DNA of 64,000 nt, taken from assembly GCA_019400425.1 (NCBI GenBank), contig JAFREE010000112.1, positions 1 to 64,000 on the forward strand, given 5' to 3'. The notes beneath the pieces were generated by a model that was given only the letters and a program-made list of their open reading frames with translations, was not told where the DNA came from and did no database searches. This stretch comes from Hymenochaete sp. R1 (Eukaryota; Basidiomycota; Agaricomycetes; Hymenochaetales; Hymenochaetaceae). A program made the translations under genes and the position numbers. This document shows, one piece after another, positions 1-12,802 of the stretch; position 1 is the stretch's first letter; each line of letters starts with the position of its first letter.

Positions 1-250
1 AACTCGATCTACTGCCGATATGTCCCTTGACCCCCGGCCTCCGTGAGAGCCGGGTCCCGCGTATGTCCCTCGACCCCTGGCCTGTCCGCCAAAATCGGCC
101 GTCTGATCTGATATGTCCCTTCGCCTACGGCCTCCTTCCTTTTTGGGTCGATCGACGCTTAGCCGATATGTCCCTTGTTCCCCGGCCTTATTCCCGATTG
201 TCATGGGTCCTCGTGCCCGGCGTGCCAGCCGTGCGCGAAACCTCGTGACC
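1..250. repeat. Degenerate tandem repeat (TATGTCCCT..GGCCT units)
   Basis: Four diverged copies of a unit that starts TATGTCCCT and carries a GGCCT box downstream begin at 19, 62, 112 and 167, so the period drifts from about 43 to 55 bp. The array probably continues past the left edge of the window. It lies 3' of the MATH-BTB gene, and the short open frames across it look like by-products of the repeat. No function can be assigned. Confidence 0.6.
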
Positions 251-513
251 ATGCAATTTCCCAAACCGATACTTCACAAGCTGTACCAGTTGTCCTCTGT
301 TTTCAAGCAAATGAGATAAGGACTGTCAGACACTTGTAACAAACTTCGGGCAAAATAGTGAAATGGCAGTACAAAAAAACCAGCCCGAAGGCGCGTTCTA
401 GTCGATCAGGCTGCCAGTGAAGACTCCAGGCATGGTAAAATTACAACATTATTATAAGCACTGTGAATGTAGTATTGTACATGCATTAATTTAGTTCGTT
501 GTACGTCTTACTA

Positions 514-2962
514 TTAGGCGTTGGTCCCTTCTTGACCTTCCCGGATCGGCGCCTTGGTCTCGCAAGGTTTAAAGACAAGATTCATGGCGATGCGAGGCCA
601 CACTAAAGCCGCATCAATGAAGAGCTGATTAGCAATCATCTCGGTGAGCTCACCCTCTTCGAAGCCGGGATGGCGGCCGTCTCTGATTTGCTGCCACACG
701 GAAGCCATAGACTCAGAAACGCGTATTTCATCCCAGTGCTCCAGGAAGAAGGTGATTTGTGTCTGAGATTGGAAGATAAGCCAAATAAACGATAGTCAAG
801 TATTAGGATTCTCGAGCAGATTTACCTTCCTCACGTCTTCGAATCTGCAAGGGAACATTAATCGAATAAAAAGGTCATCAATGCGTCAAAGACTGACATG
901 GAAGAGAACTTTGAGAACATCTCATACGGCACGTTATCAACGGTTAGAGACTTAACGACGTGCTATGGGTGCAAGATAAGTGATGGCAGCACCTTGGGAG
1001 CTCTAATTTTCACACCTGAAACGCCCTGTCTTTAAGGTCACTTATCCCGAGCTCTGATGCACTGAGTATGTTATCGATCTCAAAGACGGAGAATAACGTA
1101 CTGTCAGCAAGGCGGTAGACAGCTTTGGCGCTGACTGGCCTTGATTGATTGGGATGTCGACCGACCCAGTCACGGATCCATTTTTGCCTTGACTATCACC
1201 CCAATGTAAGTCCATCTCACATCCATTCCTAATAGATCACAACATACCGATTCTTCTTGATCGGATGAAGGGAAAGACGACGAAAGCGGCGTGAATCGGA
1301 TAGCATCCGTGTACATCTGAAATAATGCGCTTCAGCTTGAAGTTTTTTTTAGCGGAAACAGTTGTCTCTTTACATAATATAGGACAGCCTTGTATGTCGC
1401 ATAAGCGACATCGTTAACCACGACTCTCCGTTTTTGTGGGCCACTCTGACTCCGTGATTTCGCTGTATTCAGAAGATTTGACATGCTTTCCGGAATGATG
1501 CCTTGTTCCTTTTCTTGGGATGCCTCCGTTGCAGGACGAGGGTGTTCGGCACTGGTATCGGTTTCCTCCCCAGATCCGGTCAACTCGAATCCATCATCAT
1601 TCGAGTTGCTAAGAGCATCCGCTTCCTCTCCTAGAGGTGACTCCGTTGGGTCGTCTGGCTTGTCAGCGTCTGATATGGATTTGTTTGGAGAGGTATGGCT
1701 GGAATCAACGCTGTCACCAGTGTCCAGTTCCCAATCTGAGCCGTAGACATCGTCGTCGTCATCTGAGTCTTCACAGGCATCGAAAGCGTTTGCTGCTGCC
1801 TCTGTGGAGCCTTCAGCAAACCCTGACCCAAACACTGTGAAATTGATTCGTCAATAATCTGAGACACACCACTATCAAGGGCTTAACCTGAACTTACTGG
1901 ACTCAAAGTATTCGAATCTTCGTAGCACTTTACTAGACGCATATAGCTTCTTCTCAACCACTTTGCCTTTCACCTTCCGCGGGAGCACGAATTCCACGTC
2001 CGAGAAAACCGGATCGTCAAGCAAGGTACCTACGGTCTTGAGGAGGTCAATAGGAGCCGAACGGTATGCAATGGTAGAAGGAGGAGCAATTGGAGCGAGC
2101 AAAGATGAAACAGTGCAAGTGATGACGAAGGCATCGCTGTTCCTGACACTGTTACTCTGATAGTAGATCGCATCCCGGCGAGCGAACTGTGCCCTAGAAA
2201 TAACCTGTTAGCTACGCCACCTGGAAAGAAGCACAGAGCTCACCAGCCCCAATTGTTTGACTGTGTGGCGTTTCAGGTTCAGTCCTTTTCACAGCTTTGA
2301 GATGAGGGAGGAACAGACCTTCCAGGAAAACGTATGGTTTGTGGCTTCCCTTTGACACAAAATGACAGTCTTTGCAATACTTTGAGATTTTAGTTGATAA
2401 TGTGTAGTACGGTCAACTTGAACTATTGGAAAAACGAACTTTTTGAACTCAAATGTAAAGTTGTAGGTGCCTTTGCGAGCCCATCTGAAGCCTTGCCTTA
2501 AGCACGCAGTGGGAACGAGACATGAATAAAAGAACCTACTTTCCATCTAGCGATTCGTCCTTCTCCTTTGAAGTCGGCTTTGTCGCGGAAGCAACATAAG
2601 GTAAGGTTTATATATCTCCTCATTTCTTGAGCTCACCTCACATGATAGGTAAAGACTGACGAATTGACCACTTTCACTTCCCGAGTTCGGATATAACAGA
2701 ACCTCAGAGGTTGATTGAATCATGGAATTTGACTTTAGACGATTACTAACGCACCTGCCATCGGCTACCACCAAACTTAGCCGACTTGATTGCCTTGGAC
2801 TTGCCTTCTCCTTTGCTTTAAAGACGAGCGAAACCTTGTCTCAATGGGATCCGACACTGTCCGGACTTGAGGACACACTCACCTAGAGTCAAAGAGTTCA
2901 CCCAGTCCTCGGACACACCACTCAATCGACACGGACGTGCTTTCTTTCGACTCCTCAGACAT
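514..2962 (-). CDS. MATH-BTB domain protein (putative Cul3 adaptor-type)
   Basis: Multi-exon gene. Exon 1 starts at 2962 (MSEESKES) and splices through a short exon ending GGSRWQ into VLLYPNSGSESGQFVSLYLSCE. That pattern is the MATH/TRAF-like fold of basidiomycete MATH-BTB proteins. An exon around 2440-2500 adds the KGTYNFTFEF strand. The BTB/POZ half begins near 2040 (LLDDPVFSDVEFVLP, then KKLYASSKVLRRFEYFES). It is interrupted by a roughly 120-residue acidic, Ser/Asp-rich insertion (1480-1830) and resumes with VAYATYKAVLYYVKRQLFP near 1350-1430. The last exon ends at 514. MATH-BTB proteins usually recruit substrates to cullin-3 ligases, and these families are expanded in Agaricomycetes. Function is inferred from domains only; internal splice sites around 780-1330 are uncertain. 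Confidence 0.75.
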
Positions 2963-3326
2963 GACTGTTTGTGATGAAATGCTCGGTGGGATTATTACCC
3001 ATGAACACGGAAGTTGAGTGAAAGGAGTATTAGTGAAAGGCTAAGTAAAAAGAAAGATGCAGCTCTGCTCATTCAAAGGCAAAGACCGGCTATTGCCGTC
3101 GCCGATCTGCGTCATTATTTGGAATAATATTAAAATTAATACCACGGGATTCGTTTTCAGAGAGACATAAACTTTTGAGGCCCATAACGCGCAATAGCTG
3201 ATGGTACAACAACGTTTCGCTTTACATCGATTAGTTCCTGGCAAGCTTAATAGAGTCGCTGTTTGTACGGGTCAAGCTATTCAAATTACAATGCAGAGAC
3301 AAAGAAAGAAAGCAAACGCGACAATC

Positions 3327-6300
3327 TCATGGCAGCAACTTCCGGAAATCATCTTGACTCTTCCCACTCTTTGAAGGCACTTCATCGCTAGGTTTCGATT
3401 TATTGGATGATTGAGCAGCCGCTGCTCCTTGCCTTGCAGTCTTTTTTGTTGCACCAATTCCTGCTCGTGGTCTTGTTGCCGCCCTTGGCACAAACATAGC
3501 TTGTCCGTCCGCCTTTTTAGTTTTTACCGCACCTTCTGGCAGCTCTTCTCTCATTTGCAGTATTTTCCCCTCATACTCGATCACGTCCCCCTGCAAGAGA
3601 AGCTTTCCAGCATCCTTTTGGAACCGATCAATTAATAATTTTTGTGTGCAATATTAAGAAAATTGGACATACAGAAACATTTTGTAGTTCTACGACTGCT
3701 TCCCCGAGGTCTTGGAATATTTCCAGCCTCTTTACGGGTACAACTTTCTCAAGGATCTGTTGCAGTAGACCCTCCTGCGTACCAATAGGGAGGGCAGAGA
3801 TGCGGACAGTCCGACTCATTGCGTCTTTCGTATGACTGAAACCGGTTTCTGTCGGCATGTTCTTGCGTTTCGCACGAACGCGTGGGTCAGACATGGTGAC
3901 GGAGATCCGACGATTCTTCAAATCTTGGTTGTTTGCCTGCAATGCTTGATGGGCTGAAGTCTGTACGATTATGTTAAGTTTTGGTACGTCATGATACAGG
4001 TTATAACGGGGACATGCCTCGTCTTCGAACTCAATGAAAGCCATTCCTTTGGGTTGCTTTGTCTTTTCATCCACTACGAGTTGTATGTCTTTCACATCTC
4101 CGTACTTTGCAAAGATCGATTAGACTTACTACCGATGAAGACAATGAATTAGACATTGCATACCTGTTTGAAAAGCTTGCTCAAGTCCTGTTCTGTTGCA
4201 AACTTGCTCAGACCCGCAACAACTATCCTCCTCTCATGAGCATTGGCATCCGTCCTTTCCTTCTTTCGTTCCGGGTTTGATATATAGACATTGAGTAGTA
4301 TCCCCTCTTCTAGCTCCTTACCATGCAATGATAACGCCGCTTGTGCGGCCGCCGGAGACGTGAATTGCACATAACAGAATCGGCGAGTGGCCTTGAACTT
4401 TTTACTGGGCCAACGGATGTCGAAAATAACACCGAACTTACGCAAGATATGTCAACGGCGACATGATTAAAGAAAGATATATTTGCTGACCTGACTAAAG
4501 AGCTGCCGCATATATGCGTCGTCTGTTTTCTCTGGGAAGTTCGTTACGTAGAGTGTTGACTGCCACGCAAGATGAACTGAAATCTCGTGATCGTCTACCC
4601 TTTTTTTGTCCTTCGTAAGACCAGCAAGAACGTCTTCCTAAAGAACATATCAGGCGAATTCGTAATTTTGACATTTCGAGCTTACCCTATCCTGAAACTC
4701 AACCGTCGCTACCGAAGAATTCGCCATCTTGGTGATCTTAATTTCGCGAATTGATCCACACTGCCGTAGCACTAAGAAACGAGCGTCACTGTTTCGATGA
4801 GAGTGAGACTTACATCTTTAAACACTTCACTAAGCTTCTGTTCAGTCGTAGTAGATGGAAGTTCCGATACAAAAATAGTGCAGTGTTCTCGATCTCGTTT
4901 GGCAGCGGGGGTAGGATCTATCAAACCCGTGTTAATTTCTATCAAGTTCACGCTTGAAATATTCATACCTGCCCTTGGTTTCTTGTTTGCACCCGGTTCA
5001 TTGCCACTACTCGACCTTGGTCTCTTTGCTGTGTCTGTCTCTCGTTCATCGACATCCATTGGCGCTGCCACAGGTACTTGCTCTACCGTAGACACCGAGA
5101 CTCCAGTAACTGAGTCTGCAATCAGCGAAGAAGCCGCAGACATCTGCTGCGATGCGTGATACGCTTCAGTCGCTGCCTTCTCGGCTTCCTTTGCTCGCCT
5201 TGAGTTTACAATTAACTGAGCCTGTCCCACCCTATCAATACATGTCTGAAGGTCATCCAACGTCCCGTATAAGTGTTCGAAAGAAATCCAGGCGTCGAAA
5301 ATCATTTCCGGCCAGTCCATTTTTCTGGAGACGTTATTTTTGAAAACCGATCTAACCTCGTCATGCTTCGCCTCCTTACTTGTAGAAGATATGTCAGCTG
5401 GAACAGTCCAAAATAGAAAGCCGGTGACTAGCTTACATGAGGCATTCCGTGTAGTTTATTAATGCCACGTAGCTAGTCTTGTAATGGTCTGCAGCACTCT
5501 CCCAGACCCCCGACGCACGTTCAGGGGACTGAGCGAAGTCTGAGTACTGGGGGATAGGTGAGATACCATAAGCGGATGCAAAAACATAAACCAAAAAGGA
5601 GAATAATATGAACATACAAGACTTGCAAGGAACTTTTCGAGGCGGTATCTGGGGTCGCCTTGTGGAAAAGCTTCTTTGTAATGAGAAAGACATAAAACCG
5701 AGGGGAAAAGGGGGAAGGGTAGCTTACTGGCTCGAACTAGGTCGATCCCTTCATGTACCGCATTAAATAGTATCTCCACAGCACCTGCGACTTGATTATT
5801 TTCGACTTGAGCATGAATGCAGTTGCAATGGATAGTATGATCCGCTCACGTTGCTCTTCTCCCAAAATCACCCTCTTAAAAAGACTGGCGCGAGCCATCA
5901 AGACCTGTACAAGATCTTCTATATCTTTCTGAACAAGACCGGTTGACAAAGCCTTTTCATATTGCTCTGCGCGACGTAAACGTGTCAGTGAAATCACCGC
6001 GAAACAAAAAGTGTACGCACCATTGGCATTTTCTAGTAGGGTTGTTTGGTCCTCAGCCATACTTTCCTAAACTGAATGTTAGACATCGTCTGCCTCGGTC
6101 GGTACAGTTTACTCACCGAAAGACGGAAATAACGCCCCCACACGTCCCCACTTCCAGGAACGCTTCTGGTCGCGCGTCGAAGTACATCAGTTTGTTGTTC
6201 TATAGATGCGTCGTTTTCTCTCTGGTGGCATATCCAGTAAGTCGAGAATAAACTTCGAATGTATAAGAAACACTCGTACAAGATGGTCGGCATAGCCCGC

Positions 6301-7493
6301 CCAAAACTTCCTTAGAGCAGCTTCGCATATTTCATCGCCCAATAACCGTCGCTTTGCTGTATCTGCAAGAGCTCGCTCATATAAACACGAAAGAAGAGCG
6401 GGGTCATTATTTTTTCCTCGGCGCTCATAGTTGATATAATAGTCGTAGGCTTCCGGCGAGAATTGAGCTTGCGACTGGTCGGACGAAAGGAATCAGTAAA
6501 TCATGTCCCACGACCATCAATCATAGCCACAGTCACAAACCAGATACATCTCATTTCTATCTCGTCTTTCGTACGCCTTGACAGCCGGCGCCTTTGCTTT
6601 GCTCGCAGTTATGAGCAGCTTTTCGTAGACCTCGTGGGGTTTGAATTGAGTCGTAAACGTCGAATAGTATTCGAATGTCTGTTCATGAGCTTCATGCACG
6701 AGTCAGCCAATGCTCTTGGGTACGAATGGCGCTCACGTACTAGAGTGAGGTTGCTGCAGACGGGTTAACAGTGCATCTTCGACGTCTACTATTCGTCCCG
6801 GACTGCGCAAACGTAAGTAGAGAGAAGCGTAATAATAATGAGTATTGACCTACCGCTCTTCAGTGGGGACATCCTCGATTCCAATTTGTTCAAGATCCCA
6901 ATGATAATACAAGTCCCAAACTAGGTGTCCCTATGTTTGTTTGTTTTTCATATAAGCGTGAGGGAATCTGACATGACGTTTGTGTAACCACTTACACTAG
7001 TCAAATGGAAAGATGCGCGCTGAGCGATGGATTTGAGCATTGTTCGCGTCCATGGTGTGGTGAACAAGTCGCTCATCTCCTCAGGTCTGCTTTCCAACGA
7101 GTTGTAAAACGCGTGTCTATCAATCAAGAACTCGGCGTGTCTCTTGAGGATCGGAATGGCTGGTAAGCTCGTTTGAGGATTGAGGAAGCGGAAGCAGAGA
7201 GTGCGAGGTGGATACTCACAGAAATAGTCGTCTTCAGCTGTCTGGAACAGCGCCATGACTTCCATCACATCATCCATGGCACCCAACCCCTGCTCAATAC
7301 GCTTTTCGATCATCGGCAGCCAGACTTCATCAGTAGCAGGCCAGAAGGCAGTGAACATTTGCCTTGCGATAGCTTGTTCCTCGTCTCCTATAGCCGAAGC
7401 CAATCGCAAGTGACGCGCATGCAGCGAGATATCGTATGGTGTTTGCGATAGTTCTTGTTGCGCCTTTTGGTATTCTTCTGTAGATTCCTCCAT
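3327..7493 (-). CDS. PRP24: U4/U6 snRNP recycling factor, SART3/Prp24-like
   Basis: Large multi-exon gene. The N-terminal half (about 7490-5400) is helical and HAT-repeat-like, for example ATDEVWLPMIEKRIEQG. A basic/acidic linker (KRPRSSSGNEPGANKKPR, near 5000) precedes several RRMs: HCTIFVSELPSTTTEQKL (RNP2-like, near 4860), RRFCYVQFTSPAAAQAAL, RRIVVAGLSKFATEQDL, KGMAFIEFEDEA, and a last one at TVRISALPIGTQEGL. The protein ends with FVPRAATRPRAGIG and SQDDFRKLLP, matching the C-terminal LSm-interaction motif of Prp24/SART3. The known role is annealing U4 and U6 snRNAs to regenerate the di-snRNP after splicing. The HAT plus RRM layout is SART3-like rather than the short yeast Prp24. I chose the ATG at 7493 (MEESTEEYQ); an in-frame ATG at 7556 would add 21 residues. 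Prp8 lies in the same window on the same strand, probably by chance. Confidence 0.9.
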
Positions 7494-8035
7494 GATGATT
7501 CGTTGTAACTTGAAGTCCCGAGGAAATGCGGAGGAGGTCGAGCACGACGCGTTCAAGATCGCCGGCGTCGCTCATCACACGCACGAGACGAATCTTATCA
7601 CCAACTTTATCATAGACCATCACCATCAACATCGGCCAGGCTCCTCCTTCAAATCACCATAAATGCGCTCGAACTTGGCACTCCACGACAAATATTTTGT
7701 ATATATTCTACGGATACATTCGATATGAAATACTCATTTGACTCACAGTCTCACGCACAAAAGACTTCGAACCATACAGTCTTCACTTAGCCGAATCTGG
7801 CAGGCTCAAGGCTTCAGGAGTCCCCCTTATTGTACACCTGTGCACTCGTTGCCCACCAGCTCGGACGTAAAGCTCCTCCTGAGCAATCGGAACTCCCAAC
7901 TCGCCTCCGGTGTCTCTAACTGGTATCCTAGGATGATATAAAACTAGCATAATCTCGAGAACTCCTATCAAGCAAGTCTTGCTCCCATTCCGCTGTGGTC
8001 GTACTCCTTTCTCGGCATCCGACATAGTTCCCAGT
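7494..8035. other. Divergent intergenic region, no gene seen
   Basis: About 540 bp between the SART3/Prp24 start (minus strand) and the F-box gene start (plus strand). Open frames here are short, overlapping and without recognisable motifs. It most likely holds both promoters; no specific box can be defended. Confidence 0.5.
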
Positions 8036-9399
8036 ATGCCATCGATCCTTAAACGTCGGTGCAGGCAAAGCCTAAGGCTCGATCAGCAAACCCGGCAGGA
8101 TCTGATGTCCAAAGTCCACTTGAATATACCCGATGCTATGACGAGGTGAGTCCACCTTCGAGTACATACTATCGCGTGCACTACATTGATGCACATTCAT
8201 CAAGTTCAGAGGCAGATCGCTTATTGAAGGGGAAATCGTCTTGCTCAACCTGCTCTAAGAGCAAACTACGAATTCGCCCTCGTTCACGCCTCTCCAGCCG
8301 TTCACCGACTTCGCTACGGTTCTCAAGAAGGCATTTACGACCCAAGGCGCCACTTCCGCAGAGGCCCCCTGGCTCATTTCTTCCTACTGAGATCCTGCTG
8401 TACATTTTCCGTCTGGGTACGGGCTTAGACTCCGAGTTTCCAATATCCATTTCTCAGGTTTGCACATATTGGCGGTTCCTCTCCATTCGCACACCAAGTC
8501 TATGGATTCGAATAAATCCCGACGGACGACACATTCTCACTGCGAAATGCGTGCGGAGGTCCAAACAATTGCCCCTCGACGTCAGTTTAACCTTCAAATC
8601 GGATACATTAAAGCGGGGTGCAACCGCAGACATCGCACATATACGCATGTCAATCGTCGCTTCTGGGATCTCGCGTTGGCGATCGATCTCTATCCAATGT
8701 GGGGAGTACAGTCGGTATTTTTGGAACACCACTCTTTCCCCGTTATGTTCTACGAGTGGGCGCCACCCGTTCCACGCGGACATGCTGGAGGAGATGGTGC
8801 TTGTTTTCCCACTCAACGATGACACGAAGGAGTACCATCTATTTAACGACCATGCACCACGCCTTCGGAAGGTCAAGCTCTGCGGTATACGCTTGAAATG
8901 GACAACGACGTTATTCGGCAATCTTACTAGTCTCAATTATACTCATCACAGGTTCAATCGCCACCGAGAAGCAGTCTTCGAAGTACTCACTATACTGAGT
9001 ATAACGCGTCTACACTTGCAAGAGCTGAAGCTGAGGTTCCCAAACGCCTTGAATACGTACGATGACGGATGGTTCCCACTCGAGCTTCCGACCATTGAGC
9101 TACCGCGGCTACAACAACTTACGCTAGGTGCAGAAAGAATACACGAGCCACAGGTTGAGCTGGTTGGAGTCTTGGCCAGGCTCATTCTTCCGGTGCTGGA
9201 GATGCTGACTCTGGAGGAATCGGTATGGTTATGTGGAGGAGCGGTGGTGAGCAAGAAAGTGATTCGATCGGTAACGAAAGCATTTCGAAGCCATCCAACT
9301 CTACAAAGTGTCTGGATTTCTCCAGGCTGGTTCCATCGTCGATGCATAGAATATTTTCTGCATACCCTTCCCAATCTCAGGATAGTAAATTATCAATAA
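8036..9399 (+). CDS. F-box protein, basidiomycete type
   Basis: The long frame 8205-9399 has no usable internal start before the F-box, so I place the start at the ATG at 8036 (MPSILKRRCRQ). It joins through a 59-nt intron (8146-8204, GTGAGT..AAG) that restores the frame exactly, giving 434 aa. The F-box is seen as PPGSFLPTEILLYIF..SQVCTYWRFLSIRTPSLW (about residues 95-150), a form abundant in Agaricomycetes. The rest is leucine-rich (LQELKLRF, LPRLQQLTL, LPVLEMLTL), like diverged LRRs used for substrate binding in SCF ubiquitin ligases. Target unknown. The N-terminal 90 residues are basic and Ser/Arg-rich. Confidence 0.8.
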
Positions 9400-9610
9400 T
9401 ATTTAAGCGGGTTTGGTTTTTCGAGTGTTGAGTGATGGATGAATGCTCATTGGTACATCGGATAACTCCGGGATGTGATGCCCCGTGGGAAAAAGTTGTC
9501 GAGTGAACGGCGAGCGACGGTTCTTCAGCCAGAAAAACTCCCTTCAAACAGTCCACGTCGGTCACCGTCCCTTCTCCTCGTCGTCATCGTCGCTGCCGTC
9601 GTCGACCACC

Positions 9611-11207
9611 ATGCACCGCGCTATGCTTGGCTCGAACATTAGACGTTCCCTTCGCAGCGCTGTGCGCACCTCCGTAAGTTCTTTACTCGTGTTTTCACAA
9701 TGACAAACGTTGACGCGACAACGCCCAACTTGAATCCAGCGGCCAATTCGCTCGTATGCCTCTGTCGTATCCCAAGCACCCACCACTGAAATCACCACGC
9801 TCTCGAATGGACTAACCGTCGCAACTGAATCTCATCCTCATGCGGAGACGGCCACTGTTGGTGTGTGGATTGACGCAGGTTCTCGTGCGGAGAACGATGC
9901 CAATAACGGTACCGCCCACTTCCTTGAACACATGGCCTTCAAGGGTACCAACCGTCGGACCCAGCATGGCCTTGAACTCGAGGTGGAAAACATTGGCGCA
10001 CATCTCAACGCTTACACGTCCAGGGAACAGACGGTTTATTACGCGAAGAGCTTCCGGAAGGACGTCGGCACGTCCGTTGACCTCATTAGCGACATCCTCC
10101 AAAACTCCAAATTAGATGCAACTGCGGTCGAGCGGGAGCGGGACGTGATCGTCCGTGAGCAGGAGGAGGTTGAAACTCAGTTGGAAGAAGTAGTCTTCGA
10201 CCACTTGCACGCGACAGCTTTCCAAGGTACGACTATGTGTCTCTTGAAGATCTCTTTGCCAAACGTATTTTTATTTTTCAAGGCCAACCCCTTGGGCGTA
10301 CCATTCTCGGACCCAAGAAAAACATCCTTTCAATTAAGAGGGATGACTTGGCATCGTACATCAAGACGAACTACACGTCTGATCGCATGGTCCTTGTCGG
10401 AGCTGGAGGCGTCGACCACCAGGAACTCGTCAAGCTCGCAGAGAAGCATTTCTCTGCCCTCCCTGTATCATCGAACCCCATCCCTCTCGGCCGTCAAGCT
10501 CATGGAAGGAACAGCTTTGTTGGCTCTGAGGTTCGGGTACGGGATGACACCATGCCCACCGCTCATATCGCCATTGCTGTCGAGGGAGTCAGCTGGAGCT
10601 CGCCGGATTACTTCCCTATGCTCGTCATGCAATCGATTTTTGGCAATTGGGACCGTGCACTCGGTTCATCCCCCCTCCTTTCTTCCCGCCTTTCACATAT
10701 TGTTTCGTCAAACAATCTTGCCAATAGCTACATGTCCTTCTCGACCTCATACTCGGACACGGGCTTATGGGGAATCTACCTTGTCACGGAGAACCTCATG
10801 AATATCGACGACCTCACTCATTTCACGATGAGAGAGTGGACCCGGATGTCCACGAACCCGACGTCCAACGAAGTGGAGCGTGCGAAGAGCCAGCTGAAGG
10901 CTAGCCTTTTGTTGACTTTGGATGGAACGACGGCGATTGCAGAAGATATTGGAAGGCAGTTGGTGACGACCGGTCGCAGAATGTCGCCCAAGCAGATCGA
11001 ATTTGCCGTTGATGCTGTAACACCGGCCGATATCCAACGCGTCGCTCAGAAATACTTGTGGGACAAGGATGTGAGTAGCTTATTTAGTCCTCCCGCGGCC
11101 CTTTTTGACCACTGTCTTTGCAGGTTGCTATTGCGGCTCTTGGAAGGATTGAGGGTCTCCTGGATTACAACCGTGTGCGGGCGGACATGTCGTCGATGGT
11201 CTACTAA
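9611..11207 (+). CDS. MAS1: Mitochondrial processing peptidase beta subunit
   Basis: Four exons: 9611-9673, 9740-10226, 10283-11070 and 11124-11207, giving 473 aa in frame. Residues 1-30 ([21 protein letters not shown]) form a basic, Ser-rich mitochondrial presequence. The M16 zinc-binding motif HFLEH sits in [14 protein letters not shown] near residue 80, with the downstream acidic stretch [17 protein letters not shown] supplying the distal glutamate ligand. This intact HxxEH marks the catalytic beta subunit rather than alpha. The enzyme removes presequences from imported matrix proteins and may also act as a core subunit of complex III. The protein ends [11 protein letters not shown]. Length and motif order are typical of the family. 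Confidence 0.96.
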
Positions 11208-12802
11208 GTGCTGCTACTTTATTTGTCTTAGTATCTTAGACTCTTTAGGCATGGGCTCACGTAGAAAATATTAGCCCCTCTACTGCAACTATAAAGTCCC
11301 AATAATTTGTTTGCAAGATATCCATAAGTACTCAGCGACGGTCAGAAACAAGTGAGTGCAAGTCGAAAAGCTGAAGTCATTCTAGTCCGGCTGTAAGCTA
11401 CTTTCTAGCGAGTGGTCCATGGGTTTCAATATACTATATTCATGATATAGATGAGAATGAATCTCATCCACCGTCAATGTTGCTCACCAATTTTTAAGTC
11501 CAAAAAGAAGTTGCTTGCCGTTTTCTTTTGTTCCGTTATGGCGAAGTATCAGATGAAGTATCAGATGAGATGGACGAGTCCTTCAATGAGATGCTCGCAT
11601 AGAAATATGTCAGAAGACAGGCAGCGGCCATCTTATTCAATAATTTGGTGTCATTCAGTGGGTACAATGGGCGAAGCATATGGTATTCAATCTTTGTAGG
11701 CTCGCCCAATACTGCTGTTCTAGTACGCGTCTACTGGCAGTTTCTCGATTTGAACGTTAGTCCCCTCCAGCATTACGACGACGGACAGTAATCTATCTTC
11801 AAGAATAATGCAGCGTTGATTACTTCCTTGCCAATTCGACATTCTTCTGAAGACTGTTTTCAGCCTGGCCGATATGATAAGGAGTTAGTGGAAAGGCTTA
11901 TTCTAGGACATCCTTCTTTCCCCGTCTCTTCTAGTCATGAATTGGATAATAGGGCGGCGGTGGTAAGAGGTGATGTCGTTCCCGGGCCAAAAATCCTTGA
12001 TAGCATTGGGGGGGGGGGGGTCTCCGATTTATAACTTAGGCGAGTCAATAAGTGCTCTTGCCAATCTTGATATTGCTCGTAACTGTCTATAAGGAGCTTC
12101 AAAATGTCGTCAAATATTGAATTACAACCCTTGAAGTAAACACGGCGAGTAAGAGCGTGCAATGGGCGCCCGAAAGATATTTCGAGAGTTTGAACTCGAA
12201 GGGCATTTGGCATGGTGATACGATCTCGCTTCCCATTTCTCTTCGAAGGCGATAAACTCTTTTGATGCCTCGATCCATCCCTCAGCTATGGAAAGCCGAG
12301 GTTCGAAAACCTATGGCATAGGTGTGGCTTCTCGACGCCTCCACCCGTCGTGATAATTCGTTGGTGAGTGAGACCGGTTGCGTCTGTTCGCCGAAGACAT
12401 TATCGTGTAGGAGAGGTAGTACGCGATATTCGTTTCGGGTCAAGGTGTATAATTATGCTTAAGACCGACTGGGAAGCCGGGAGGGCAATGCGGGTCGCTG
12501 GTGAGAGTCAGTTCATAAGATAGTAAGTCACAGTTGTGTTTGAGCAAAAAACATGCGACAAGTGCAGCCAAGTCCGTCAATTCAATACAGTGTCCGTCAG
12601 TCGCAAAGTCTTTTCGTAGCCCTTGTTTTTTGTCAATAAGGTTTGCGAGCGAGTTGAATAGAAAAGGGTGAGTCGACCACACAGACTTCGAATTCGAAGA
12701 AAATCATGATGAAAGTGTGTCGGGAAGAAGGTATTCTTCGAAAGAACTAAAGACGCGACCGGTCTTGCCTTCCTACCTCGACCTCCTCCACCTGCAGCAG
12801 CG
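11208..12802. other. Intergenic region with 13-bp poly-G run
   Basis: About 1.6 kb with no convincing gene. Frames up to 132 codons exist on both strands but lack motifs, plausible splice partners or consistent codon use. A run of 13 G occurs at 12008-12020. The last 150 bp should contain the ETFB promoter and 5' leader. Confidence 0.5.
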
